A stretch of DNA of 64,000 nt from RUG563 sp964549135 (GTDB taxonomy: Bacteria; Bacillota; Clostridia; Christensenellales; Aristaeellaceae). The translations under genes were made by a program, and so were the position numbers. The stretch covers positions 1 to 64,000 of the forward strand of contig CAZJUJ010000002.1 of NCBI GenBank assembly GCA_964549135.1, written 5' to 3'. The number at the start of each line of letters is the position of its first letter. The first letter of the stretch is position 1. Of the stretch, positions 7,919 to 16,690 are shown one piece after another. The notes beneath the pieces were generated by a model. That model worked only from the letters and a program-made list of their open reading frames with translations, ran no database searches and had not been told where the DNA came from.

Positions 7919-9217
7919 ATGATTCATCGGTATAAGCTTGGCGGATTGCCCATCGTGCTGGATACCTGCTCCGGCAGCGTGCATGTGGTGGATGAAATCG
8001 CCTATGAAATCATCGGCCTGTATGAGGAAAAAAGCAGGGATGAAATCCTGGAAATCATGGCGGCGCGCTTTGGACAGCAGGAAAGCGTGACCCGGGAGGA
8101 AATTGCCGCCTGCTATGATCAGGTAGAGGAGCTGAAGCGGGCGGGCAGCCTGTTTGCCCCCGATACCTTTGAGGACATGGCGGGGGAACTGAAGCAGAAG
8201 ACCGCCGGGGTGGTCAAGGCTCTTTGCCTGCATGTGGCCCATACCTGCAATCTCAATTGCTCCTATTGCTTTGCCAGCCAGGGCAAATATCATGGGGACC
8301 GGGCGCTGATGAGCTTTGAGGTGGGCAAGCAGGCCCTGGATTTCCTCATCGCGCATTCGGGCAATCGGCGCAATCTCGAAGTGGATTTCTTCGGCGGCGA
8401 GCCGCTGATGAATTTTGATGTGGTCAAGCGCCTGGTGGCCTATGCCCGGGAAGAGGAAAAGAAGCATCAGAAGAATTTCCGCTTTACCCTGACCACCAAC
8501 GGCATGCTGATTGACGACGACGTTATCGATTTTGCCAATCGGGAATGCAGCAATGTGGTGCTGAGCCTGGATGGCCGCAAGGAAATTCATGATCGCTTCC
8601 GGGTGGATTATGCGGGCAAGGGCAGCTGGGAAAAAATCGTGCCAAAATTCCAGAAGCTGGTGGAGGCCCGGGGACATAAGAGCATGGAGCCGGTGGTCTG
8701 CGCCGCCGATGATCCCAGCGCTTTGACTGAGGAGGATCTGCCTCTGGTGCTTTCCCAGTATGAGGAATTGGCCGCGCTGATGCTCAAGCGCCGCCGGGAG
8801 GGGAAGCCCTTTACCTTCTATCATTATATGATCGATCTGACCGGCGGCCCCTGCATTTACAAGCGCATTTCGGGCTGCGGCTCGGGCACCGAATATATGG
8901 CCGTTACTCCCTGGGGCGATCTGTATCCCTGCCATCAGTTCGTGGGCGAGGAGAAATTCAAGCTGGGCAATGTCTGGGATGGGGTGACCAATCCCGCCGT
9001 TCAGGAGGAATTTGCCGCCTGCAATGTGTATGCCCGGGCCGAATGCCGGGATTGCTGGGCCAGGCTGTATTGCTCCGGCGGCTGCGCTGCCAATGCCTAT
9101 CATGCCACCGGCTCTGTCCGCGGCGTGTATCAGTACGGCTGCGAGCTATTCCGCAAGCGGATGGAATGCGCCATCATGCTGCAGGCCGCCATGATGCTGG
9201 ATGAAGAGGAAGAATGA
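7919..9217 (+). CDS. scfB: SCIFF peptide maturase (radical SAM/SPASM)
   Basis: 432 residues. Residues 1-80 look like the peptide-recognition (PqqD-like) domain. The radical SAM cluster motif CNLNCSYC holds Cys110, Cys114 and Cys117 for the 4Fe-4S cluster that cleaves S-adenosylmethionine. FFGGEPLMNFD follows, and a SPASM region near the C-terminus has two auxiliary cluster motif groups (SGCGSGTEYMAVTPWGDLYP with a following Cys, then CRDCWARLYCSGGC). It forms thioether crosslinks in the ScfA peptide. The start ATG at 7919 lies 20 bases after the terminator hairpin. Its stop overlaps the start of the next gene (ATGA). Confidence 0.93.
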   Translation: MIHRYKLGGLPIVLDTCSGSVHVVDEIAYEIIGLYEEKSRDEILEIMAARFGQQESVTREEIAACYDQVEELKRAGSLFAPDTFEDMAGELKQKTAGVVKALCLHVAHTCNLNCSYCFASQGKYHGDRALMSFEVGKQALDFLIAHSGNRRNLEVDFFGGEPLMNFDVVKRLVAYAREEEKKHQKNFRFTLTTNGMLIDDDVIDFANRECSNVVLSLDGRKEIHDRFRVDYAGKGSWEKIVPKFQKLVEARGHKSMEPVVCAADDPSALTEEDLPLVLSQYEELAALMLKRRREGKPFTFYHYMIDLTGGPCIYKRISGCGSGTEYMAVTPWGDLYPCHQFVGEEKFKLGNVWDGVTNPAVQEEFAACNVYARAECRDCWARLYCSGGCAANAYHATGSVRGVYQYGCELFRKRMECAIMLQAAMMLDEEEE

Positions 9218-10560
9218 ACACGCCGATCTGTGATTTTGTGCGGGCCTACGGACAGGCAGGCGGGCTTCGGCTGCATATGCCCGGGCATAAGGGCCGGGGC
9301 CTTCTTGGCGTAGAAAAGCTGGATATTACCGAGATTGCCGGGGCGGATGAATTGTATCACGCCCGGGGGATTATTGCCCAAAGCGAGGAAAATGCATCCT
9401 CGCTTTTTGGCACGGCAAAAACGCTCTATTCGGCGGAGGGCTCCTCCCTCTGCATCCGGGCCATGCTGTATCTGGCGCTGATGCAGGGCCGGGCCGAGGG
9501 AAAAAGGCCGCTGCTGCTGGCCGGGCGCAATGCCCATAAGACGCTCATGTCGGCGGCGGCGCTCCTGGATTTTGAGATCGAATGGCTCTATCCCGATGAT
9601 GCGGGCCCCCTCCATTCCTGCCGGATCGATGCAGGGGGGCTTGAAAGGGCGCTGCTTGCCATGAAGGCCCTGCCCGTCGCCGTTTATCTGACCACCCCGG
9701 ATTATCTGGGCCATCTGGCGGATGTGGCGCCGCTGGCCCGGGTATGCCATCGCCATGGGGTGCTTTTGCTTGTAGATAACGCCCACGGGGCGTATCTCCG
9801 TTTCCTTCCGGAGGATCGCCATCCCATTTCCCTGGGGGCCGATCTCTGCTGTGATTCCGCCCATAAAACGCTGCCGGTGCTGACCGGCGGGGCCTATCTG
9901 CATCTGAGCCGGCATGCGCCCGGGGCGCTATTGGAACAGGCGGAAAGGGCCATGGCGCTCTTTGCCTCAACCAGCCCCTCCTATCTGATTCTGCAGTCCC
10001 TGGACGCCGCAAACCCCTATCTGGCCCAGGGCTTTCGGGAGGATCTGGCATTCATGCTGGGGCAATTGCAGGGGATCAGGGCGCGGCTCAGCGGGCATGG
10101 CTATTCCCTTATTGGCAATGAGCCGGGCAAATTGACCATCGCGCCCAAGGCCTTTGGCTATACGGGGGATGAATTGCATGCCTGCCTGCGCGCCCGGAGC
10201 ATGGAATGCGAATTTTCCGATCCGGATTATCTGGTGATGATGCCCTCGCCCGTTCAGCCGCCGGAGGAAATGGAAAGAATGGCGGATGCGCTGCTGGATA
10301 TTCCCAGAAAAGAGGCCCTTTCGCTGCTGCCGCCGCCCCTGCCCCGCCCGCAGAGGGCATGCAGCATCCGCCGGGCCGCCCTGGCCCTGCAAAAGGAAAT
10401 CCCGGCGGAAGAGGCCCTGGGAAAAATCCTGGCCGACGCCCATGTGGGCTGCCCGCCCTGTATTCCCATCCTCGCCTGCGGCGAACGAATCGATGAAGAT
10501 GCCCTCCGCTGCTTCCGCTATTACGGGGTGGAAAGATGCACCGTGGTGACGGAGGAATAA
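9214..10560 (+). CDS. PLP-dependent Orn/Lys/Arg decarboxylase family protein
   Basis: 448 residues, fold type I. RLHMPGHKGRG near the N-terminus and DSAHKTLPVLTGGAYLH with the PLP-binding Lys218 are hallmarks of the YaaO/SpeA-like group found in Firmicutes. VDNAHGAYL (about residue 188) supplies the Asp that contacts the cofactor ring nitrogen. The protein is shorter than classical biosynthetic decarboxylases and lacks their N-terminal wing domain. It is translationally coupled to scfB through a 4-base overlap, which is a common position for this family, though no functional link to SCIFF is established. Substrate (lysine, arginine or ornithine) cannot be decided. Confidence 0.88.
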   Translation: MNTPICDFVRAYGQAGGLRLHMPGHKGRGLLGVEKLDITEIAGADELYHARGIIAQSEENASSLFGTAKTLYSAEGSSLCIRAMLYLALMQGRAEGKRPLLLAGRNAHKTLMSAAALLDFEIEWLYPDDAGPLHSCRIDAGGLERALLAMKALPVAVYLTTPDYLGHLADVAPLARVCHRHGVLLLVDNAHGAYLRFLPEDRHPISLGADLCCDSAHKTLPVLTGGAYLHLSRHAPGALLEQAERAMALFASTSPSYLILQSLDAANPYLAQGFREDLAFMLGQLQGIRARLSGHGYSLIGNEPGKLTIAPKAFGYTGDELHACLRARSMECEFSDPDYLVMMPSPVQPPEEMERMADALLDIPRKEALSLLPPPLPRPQRACSIRRAALALQKEIPAEEALGKILADAHVGCPPCIPILACGERIDEDALRCFRYYGVERCTVVTEE

Positions 10561-10569
10561 AGAACCTCT

Positions 10570-10945
10570 CCGAAAAGCGGTTTGGATGGAGCATGGATTG
10601 CTTTCACATAGCTGAATGCCAGCGCCGCAAAATGAATAGCAACGAAAAAGAAAACAGCAATGCGTTTACGTTTGATGGGACATTGCTGTTTTTCTTACTG
10701 CCTGTTTCCTTTTGCTTCACTGGCATTCAAATGGGTGTTTTTCATTTTGTTTCATCCAGAGCCGGTTTTCGGGAGGTCGCGGGAGGGCGCTTTTGACGCA
10801 AAAGCCTCCTTTTGCAAAAGTCTTCGTTCCTTATTTGCTGCTCTGGCATTCAATTTGGCAGGAACTCTCCATGCCCCATCCAGAGCCGGTTTTCGGGAGG
10901 GCGCGGGAGGGTGCTTTTGACGCAAAAGCATCCTCCCGCAATTAT
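10570..10945. repeat. intergenic inverted-repeat element, locus B
   Basis: Fills the gap between the convergent decarboxylase and rimO genes. A decayed left arm (CCGAAAAGCGGTTTGGATGG) lacks its terminal hairpin. Then come the central ACAGCAATGC...CATTGCTGT hairpin (about 10655-10690) and a right arm with CATCCAGAGCCGGTTTTCGG. A second right-arm segment with the same words ends in the hairpin GCGGGAGGGTGCTTTTG/CAAAAGCATCCTCCCGC at about 10903-10939. Related to loci A, C and D. Confidence 0.85.
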
Positions 10946-10972
10946 TCTCCCCGTTTTTCCCTGACCCCGCGC

Positions 10973-12295
10973 TCAAGGGAGCAATTGGGCGGTGAGATCG
11001 TAGGTATCTGCGTGGGTGATGCGGGCGCGGACGAACTGGCCCTCCCGGAGGGGGATTTCGCTGTGCAGCAGGATATGCCCGTCTGCATCCGGCGCTTCCC
11101 ACTGGGAGCGGGCGATATACAGCCCGCCCTGCCTGCCGGTGATCAGCAGCTTTTCCTCCCGGCCGATGCGCGCTTGATTTCTTTCCAGGCTGATGCGGGC
11201 CTGCAGCTGCATCAGGCGGTTCAGCCGCTCCTCTTTGATTTCCTCCGGGATCTGATCGGGCATCTCGGCGGCGGGGGTATCCTCCTCGGGGGAGAAGGTG
11301 AACGCGCCCATCCGGTCAAAGGCCATTTCCTCGGTAAAGGCCATCAGCTCCTCAAAATCCGCCTCCGTTTCCCCGGGGAAGCCTACGATAAAGGTTGTGC
11401 GCAGGCAGAAGCCCATGCTGCGGGCGGCGGTGAGCATCCGGCGGATATGATCGATGCCGCCCCGCCGGTTCATTTTTTTCAGCAGCCCGGGGGCGGCGTG
11501 CTGCAGGGGCAGATCCAGATATTTGCAGATGTTATCGTGGGCCGCCATTGTTTCCAATAGCTGCATATTCGTTTCGTCGGGATACATATACAGCGCCCGC
11601 AGCCATTCAACCCCGGGGATGGCGGCGGCCTCCTCCATAAGCGAGGCCAGGCTATCGCCGCTTTCAATGCCGTAGCGGGTGGTATCCTGGGCGATCAGGA
11701 TATGCTCCCGGACGCCGCTTTCCGCCAGCTGCCGCATTTCGGAAAGAATATGCTGCCGATCCCGGGAGCGATAGCCGCCCCGGATCAGGGGAATGGCGCA
11801 GTAGGCGCAGCGATTATCGCAGCCATCGCCGGTCTTGATGTAGGCGGAATATTCCGGCGTGGTCAGCACCCGGCCGCATTCCAGAAAGCCCTCGCTCCGC
11901 TCCGTATGAATGGGCCGGCTGCCGCGCAGGGCCGCGGTGAGATGCTCAATCAGCCGGGCATACTGGGAAACGCCCAGAATGCAGTCAATTTCGGGGATTT
12001 CCGCAGCGATGTCCTTTTCATAGCGCTGGGTCAGGCAGCCGGTGACGCACAGCAGCCGGCAGCGGCCCGTCTTTTTGTATTCGGCCATTTCCAGGATCGA
12101 TTCAATGGATTCCTCCTTGGCCGGGGCGATAAAGCCGCAGGTATTGACGATGAGAATATCCGCCGCTTTGGCATCGGCGGTAATGATGCAGCCGGCGCTT
12201 CGAAGCTGAGAAAGCATCTGCTCCGAATCCACCCGGTTTTTGACACAGCCCAGAGAAATCATGCCGACCTTCAGGCCCTTCAGGCTTTCCATCAT
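10973..12295 (-). CDS. rimO: ribosomal protein S12 methylthiotransferase RimO
   Basis: 440 residues. RimO adds a methylthio group to the conserved Asp of ribosomal protein S12. The N-terminal MTTase domain has ISLGCVKNRVDSE and VNTCGFI with the three cluster cysteines. The radical SAM motif CDNRCAYCAIPLIRG follows at about residue 160, then a C-terminal TRAM domain. GCVKNRVDSE distinguishes it from MiaB. Start ATG at 12295 (or 12292, three bases inside) after AAAGGAGG. It ends immediately beside repeat locus B. Confidence 0.93.
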   Translation of the reverse strand: MMESLKGLKVGMISLGCVKNRVDSEQMLSQLRSAGCIITADAKAADILIVNTCGFIAPAKEESIESILEMAEYKKTGRCRLLCVTGCLTQRYEKDIAAEIPEIDCILGVSQYARLIEHLTAALRGSRPIHTERSEGFLECGRVLTTPEYSAYIKTGDGCDNRCAYCAIPLIRGGYRSRDRQHILSEMRQLAESGVREHILIAQDTTRYGIESGDSLASLMEEAAAIPGVEWLRALYMYPDETNMQLLETMAAHDNICKYLDLPLQHAAPGLLKKMNRRGGIDHIRRMLTAARSMGFCLRTTFIVGFPGETEADFEELMAFTEEMAFDRMGAFTFSPEEDTPAAEMPDQIPEEIKEERLNRLMQLQARISLERNQARIGREEKLLITGRQGGLYIARSQWEAPDADGHILLHSEIPLREGQFVRARITHADTYDLTAQLLP

Positions 12296-12321
12296 CCATG
12301 CCTCCTTTAAAATACCCTGCT

Positions 12322-12351
12322 ATTTTATCATAAAGCCCGGCCCGGATACAA
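12322..12351 (-). promoter_or_regulatory. rimO promoter
   Basis: Minus-strand TTGTAT (12346-12351), 18-base spacer, TAAAAT (12322-12327). Moderate match, correctly placed about 27 bases before the start codon. Confidence 0.5.
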
Positions 12352-12390
12352 GGGGGAATTGCATGCGGGGGCGGGACGGCAGAAATCTGT

Positions 12391-12419
12391 TTGAATTTGG
12401 CAGGGATGCGTGCTATAAT
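12391..12419 (+). promoter_or_regulatory. promoter of the FAD protein-dtd-hemZ operon
   Basis: TTGAAT (12391-12396), 17-base spacer, TATAAT (12414-12419), 27 bases upstream of the first start codon. Confidence 0.7.
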
Positions 12420-12445
12420 ACGAAGACAGAAAGGAGGGCGAGGAA

Positions 12446-14053
12446 ATGCTGCGGGTAAGCAATCTGAAAATCGCGCTGGATGCGGCGGCGGATGCGCCTC
12501 TGGATGCGGCGCTGAAAAAGCTGAAGGCCCCGAGAGAAATGCTGCTCTCCTGGCGCGTCAGCAAAAAAAGCGTGGATGCCCGGGATAAGGGCGATGTGCA
12601 TTTTGTGATGGCGGTGGATGTGGCATTAAAAAAGGAAGAGGCATTTTTCCGTGCGGCAAAGCCCGGCATTGCATCCCGCCTTCCCATAGAGGCACCCCCT
12701 GCCGTGATCCGGGGGGCGTATCATGGCCTGCGTCCCGTGGTGGCGGGCTTTGGCCCGGCGGGCTTTTTTGCCGCGCTGATGCTTGCCCGGGCCGGGCTTC
12801 GGCCCATTGTGCTGGAGCGGGGCGAGCGGGTGGAGCAGCGGGCCGTGACCACCGAAATATTTGCATCGGAGGGGAAACTGAACCCCGAAAGCAATATCCA
12901 GTTCGGCGAGGGCGGCGCGGGGGCGTTTTCCGATGGCAAGCTGACCACCGGCATCAAGGATAAGCGCTGCCGCACGGTGCTAAGGGAATTATGCGCCCAT
13001 GGCGCGCCGGAGGAAATTCTCTATCTGGCCCGGCCCCATATCGGCACCGATCGATTGCCCCGGGTGGTGGCCGCCATTCGGGAGGAGATACTTTCCCTGG
13101 GAGGCGAAATCCGCTTTTCCACCCGGCTGACGGGGGTAAAAACGGCGGCGGGCTGCCTGTGCGCCGTTTCGTATCAGGATCAGGCGGGGACGGGCGAAAT
13201 CGAAACGGATGCGCTGGTCATCGCCATTGGCCACAGCGCTGCCGATACCCAGCAGATGCTCTTTCTCAGCGGGGTGGATATGATGCAGAAGCCCTTTTCC
13301 GTGGGCGCGCGCATCGAGCATCCCCAGGCGCTGATTAACGAGAGCCAGTATGGCCGCTTTGCTCGGCATCCTGCCCTGGGTGCGGCGGAATATCATCTCT
13401 CCACAAGGCTCAGGGACGGGCGGGGAGCCTATACCTTCTGCATGTGTCCCGGGGGTACGGTGGCCTCTGCTGCCAGCCGTCCGGGGGGCGTATGCGTAAA
13501 CGGCATGAGCGCCTTCGCCCGGGATGGAGAAAACGCAAACGCCGCCCTGCTGGTGGATGTGCGGACGGAGGATTTTGGGGATGATCATCCCCTGGCGGGG
13601 TATGCGCTGCAGCGGATGTGGGAAAGCCGCGCCTTCCGGGCAGGCGGCGGGGATTACCGTGCCCCGGCGCAATTGGCGGGCGATCTGCTGGCGGGCCGGG
13701 AAAGCCGAAAACTTGGCAGCGTGCGGCCCACCTATCGCCCCGGGGTCGTCTGCGGGGATCTGAGGGCCGTGCTGCCGGATTTTGCCTGGCAGGGCCTGCG
13801 GGAGGCCATCATCGCCTTTGATCGGCAGCTGAAGGGCTTTGCCATGCCCGATGCGGTGCTGACCGGGGTAGAGAGCCGCTCCTCCTGCCCGGTGCGTTTG
13901 CGCCGGGATCAGCGATATGAAAGCAATATTTCCGGGCTTTATCCCTGCGGGGAGGGCGCGGGCTATGCCGGGGGCATTATGAGCGCCGCCGTGGACGGCA
14001 TCCGGGTGGCCGAGGCCATTCTCAAAAATAAGGGCATGATGGAGGAAGAATAA
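12446..14053 (+). CDS. uncharacterised FAD-dependent dehydrogenase (COG2509 family)
   Basis: 535 residues. A leader domain of about 90 residues (MLRVSNLKIALD...) precedes the dinucleotide-binding motif VVAGFGPAGFFAALMLARAG. ESNIQFGEGGAGAFSDGKL and CPGGTVASAASRPGG are characteristic of this large family of unknown substrate. YPCGEGAGYAGGIMSAAVDG at the C-terminus closes the FAD site. Start ATG at 12446 after AAGGAGGGCGAGG. It is the first gene of an operon with dtd, a metallo-hydrolase and hemZ; the stop codon directly abuts the dtd ATG. Confidence 0.85.
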   Translation: MLRVSNLKIALDAAADAPLDAALKKLKAPREMLLSWRVSKKSVDARDKGDVHFVMAVDVALKKEEAFFRAAKPGIASRLPIEAPPAVIRGAYHGLRPVVAGFGPAGFFAALMLARAGLRPIVLERGERVEQRAVTTEIFASEGKLNPESNIQFGEGGAGAFSDGKLTTGIKDKRCRTVLRELCAHGAPEEILYLARPHIGTDRLPRVVAAIREEILSLGGEIRFSTRLTGVKTAAGCLCAVSYQDQAGTGEIETDALVIAIGHSAADTQQMLFLSGVDMMQKPFSVGARIEHPQALINESQYGRFARHPALGAAEYHLSTRLRDGRGAYTFCMCPGGTVASAASRPGGVCVNGMSAFARDGENANAALLVDVRTEDFGDDHPLAGYALQRMWESRAFRAGGGDYRAPAQLAGDLLAGRESRKLGSVRPTYRPGVVCGDLRAVLPDFAWQGLREAIIAFDRQLKGFAMPDAVLTGVESRSSCPVRLRRDQRYESNISGLYPCGEGAGYAGGIMSAAVDGIRVAEAILKNKGMMEEE

Positions 14054-14503
14054 ATGCGCTGCGTGGTACAGAGGGTATCGGAGGCCTATGTGACGGTCGA
14101 GGGCAGGGAAACGGGCCGGATTGAAAGGGGCCTGTGCTGCCTGATCGGGGTGGAAACGGGCGATACCGAAAAGGACGCCGCTTATCTGGCAGGGAAAATC
14201 GCCAGGCTGCGGATTTTTGAGGACGAAAACGAAAAGATGAATCTTTCGGTGCTGGATGTGCAGGGCGCGGTGCTGGCGGTGAGCCAGTTTACGCTGCTGG
14301 GGGATGCCCGGGGCCAGAATCGCCCCGGCTTTACCCGGGCGGAAGCGCCGGAAAGGGCCAATCAGCTGTATGAGGCGGTCTGCGCCGAAATCCGCAGGCT
14401 GGGCGTACCGGTGGAAAACGGCGTTTTCCGCACCCATATGATGGTGCATCTGGTGAACGACGGCCCGGTGACCATTCTACTGGACAGCAAAAAGGCGTTT
14501 TAA
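14054..14503 (+). CDS. dtd: D-aminoacyl-tRNA deacylase
   Basis: 149 residues, the usual length. It hydrolyses D-amino acids, and glycine, from mischarged tRNA. MRCVVQRVSEAYVTV, the SQFTLLGD motif (about residue 77) and the NDGPVT motif (about 136) forming the chirality-selective pocket are all intact. Zero-base spacing from the upstream gene implies translational coupling. Confidence 0.95.
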   Translation: MRCVVQRVSEAYVTVEGRETGRIERGLCCLIGVETGDTEKDAAYLAGKIARLRIFEDENEKMNLSVLDVQGAVLAVSQFTLLGDARGQNRPGFTRAEAPERANQLYEAVCAEIRRLGVPVENGVFRTHMMVHLVNDGPVTILLDSKKAF

Positions 14504-14513
14504 GGAGAAAAGC

Positions 14514-15104
14514 ATGAGAATCGAAACCCTGACCGTGGGCCCCCTGCAGACCAATTGCTATCTGGCTTCCGGGGCGGAGGACGGCGAAATTGTGGTGATT
14601 GATCCCGGCGGAGACGGGGAAAAAATCCTTTCCGCCATCGGGAAAAGAAAGGTCGCCGCGGTGCTGCTGACCCATGGGCATTTTGATCATACCGGGGCGC
14701 TGAAGCATTTTGCGGGCTGCCCGATCTATATGCATCCGGCGGATGAAATCATGCTGCGGGATCCGGCATGGAGCGTGGGCGCGCGCTTTGGGGATACGGA
14801 AAAGCGCCCCGAGGCCACGGATTTTGTGCAGGAGGGCAGCAGGCTCTGCCTGGCGGGGCTGGATATAACGGTTATGCATCTGCCCGGGCATACCCCGGGC
14901 GGGGTGGCCTACGCCGCAGAGGATGTGCTTTTTACCGGCGATACCCTCTTCTGCCGCGGCTATGGCCGCACGGATCAGCCCGGCGGGGATATGCAGGCGC
15001 TGATGGGCTCGCTGAAGCGGCTGCTCCGGCTGGAAAGAAACGCGCAGGTGCTTCCCGGCCATGGGCAGCCCACGACGATTTTTCAGGAAAGGGGATACCC
15101 ATGA
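14514..15104 (+). CDS. metallo-beta-lactamase fold hydrolase (glyoxalase II-like)
   Basis: 196 residues. The metal-binding motif THGHFDHTG (about 53-61), the later HLPGHTPGG and TGDTLFCRGYGRTD, and a final PGHG give a complete two-metal site. Family members hydrolyse thioesters such as S-lactoylglutathione, but in Firmicutes the substrate is usually unknown. The stop overlaps the hemZ start (ATGA). The dtd-hydrolase-hemZ order is common in Clostridia. Confidence 0.88.
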   Translation: MRIETLTVGPLQTNCYLASGAEDGEIVVIDPGGDGEKILSAIGKRKVAAVLLTHGHFDHTGALKHFAGCPIYMHPADEIMLRDPAWSVGARFGDTEKRPEATDFVQEGSRLCLAGLDITVMHLPGHTPGGVAYAAEDVLFTGDTLFCRGYGRTDQPGGDMQALMGSLKRLLRLERNAQVLPGHGQPTTIFQERGYP

Positions 15105-16558
15105 TTGTCAGCCTCTATACGCCCACGCCGCAGTTTGCCAATGATATGGCCGATGTGATGCGGATTTTCCTGGGGAATATCGAAATGCGTCTCAATGCGC
15201 CCGGGGGAGAGATGATTGTAAGGCATACGGAAGGGCTGGCGGGCAAAAGCCGCTGCTGCCGCATAACGGCTGAGGGCGCCATGCAGGGGCAGGCGGAAAG
15301 CACCCTGGAAATCCAGGAAAACGCGCTGCTTGAAAAGCGCTTTCACAAGCGGCAGATCAAGCAGGCACTTTATGAGGTCATGAAGACGGCTGCGGGCCGC
15401 ACGCCGCCCTGGGGCTCACTGACCGGCATCCGCCCCACCCGGCTGATCTATGAGGCCATGGGCCGGGGCCTTTCCCTGGAGGAAGCCCGGCAGGAGGTGG
15501 AGAGCGTCTTTGACGTGCATCCCCAAAAGGCGGCATTGCTTGGCCGGATCGTTGCGGTGCAGCAGGCCCTGCCCCAGCCCGAAAAAACGGATGTGGATCT
15601 GTATGTGGGCATTCCCTTCTGCGTATCCCGCTGCGCCTATTGCTCCTTTCTCAGCGGCGAAGTGGGCAAGGGGAAGGAATTGCCCCCCTATGTGGAGGCC
15701 CTGGAAAGGGAAATCGCGGATACCCTCAGGCTCATGGAGGAAAAAGGGCTGCATCCCCGGGCCTTCTATATGGGCGGCGGCACGCCCACCTCTCTTTCCG
15801 CGCCGCTGCTTGAGCGGGTGCTGCGGGCGGCCCGGCCCTTTATTGACAGGGCCTGCGAGGTAACGGTGGAGGCGGGGCGGCCCGATACCATTGATGAAGA
15901 AAAGCTGCGGGTGATTCTGGATCACGGGGCGAGCCGCATTTCCGTCAACCCCCAGACCATGCATGATGAAACTCTGGAAAGAATCGGCCGACGGCATACC
16001 ACCGCCCAGACCGAGCGGGCCTATGCTGCGGCCCGGCGCGTGGGCTTTTCCCATATCAATATGGATTTGATTGCGGGGCTGCCCGGGGAAAATCTGGAGA
16101 TGTTTCTTGAAACCCTGGCATGGGCCCAGGGGCTTCAGCCCGAAAGCCTCACCGTGCATACCCTGTCCATTAAGCGCGCCAGCCTTTTGCATCTCTGGGA
16201 GGCCCATCTGCCCGATGGGGATATGGTAGCCGCCATGGTGGATGCGGGCAGACGCGCCGCGGCGGGCCGGGGCATGACACCCTATTATCTCTACCGGCAG
16301 AAAAATATGGCGGGCAATCTGGAAAATGTGGGCTATGCCCTGCCGGGGCACGCCTGTCTTTACAATATTGATATGATGGAGGAAACCGCCAATGTGCTGG
16401 CGGTGGGCGCAGGGGCCATCAGCAAGCGGGTGCAGCCCGCCATCGGCCGGATTGAGCGCGCCCCCAACGTCAGCGAAATCGGCCATTATATCAGCCGCGT
16501 GGAGGAAATGGCGGCGCGCAAGCGGGCCCTCTGGCAGGAAAATTGGGCAGAAATGTGA
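15101..16558 (+). CDS. hemZ: radical SAM protein HemZ (coproporphyrinogen dehydrogenase-like)
   Basis: 485 residues. The radical SAM cluster CVSRCAYCSF holds Cys174, Cys178 and Cys181. FYMGGGTPTSLSAPLLERVL and NMDLIAGLPGE are HemN/HemZ-family motifs. An N-terminal region of about 165 residues, including LTGIRPTRLIYE, is the HemZ-type extension that separates it from HemN and HemW. An open frame continues upstream in the same phase, but the ATG at 15101 overlaps the previous stop and is the likely start. Heme synthesis genes are not visible around it, so its physiological substrate is uncertain. Confidence 0.88.
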   Translation: MIVSLYTPTPQFANDMADVMRIFLGNIEMRLNAPGGEMIVRHTEGLAGKSRCCRITAEGAMQGQAESTLEIQENALLEKRFHKRQIKQALYEVMKTAAGRTPPWGSLTGIRPTRLIYEAMGRGLSLEEARQEVESVFDVHPQKAALLGRIVAVQQALPQPEKTDVDLYVGIPFCVSRCAYCSFLSGEVGKGKELPPYVEALEREIADTLRLMEEKGLHPRAFYMGGGTPTSLSAPLLERVLRAARPFIDRACEVTVEAGRPDTIDEEKLRVILDHGASRISVNPQTMHDETLERIGRRHTTAQTERAYAAARRVGFSHINMDLIAGLPGENLEMFLETLAWAQGLQPESLTVHTLSIKRASLLHLWEAHLPDGDMVAAMVDAGRRAAAGRGMTPYYLYRQKNMAGNLENVGYALPGHACLYNIDMMEETANVLAVGAGAISKRVQPAIGRIERAPNVSEIGHYISRVEEMAARKRALWQENWAEM

Positions 16559-16585
16559 TGACCCCGTTCGGCGAAAAGGAATTGC

Positions 16586-16614
16586 TTGACGGAAGGAAGG
16601 TAAAATAGTATAAT
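16586..16614 (+). promoter_or_regulatory. promoter of the SecD-like gene
   Basis: TTGACG (16586-16591), 17-base spacer, TATAAT (16609-16614). The transcript starts near 16621, about 70 bases before the coding sequence. Confidence 0.75.
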
Positions 16615-16690
16615 AAACAGGTGTACAGTTGGTATGAACGCGTTTTTCGCGTCAAAAAGGATAACTTAAAACGAGAGGAAGAGATTATTG

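Noticed and set aside
10536..11560. Plus-strand frames running from repeat locus B into rimO
   Set aside because: They combine repeat sequence with antisense rimO; the minus-strand rimO is unmistakable.
14768..15100. Longer hemZ beginning inside the metallo-hydrolase gene
   Set aside because: The ATG at 15101 overlaps the preceding stop in the usual ATGA way and begins the recognisable HemZ N-terminus.
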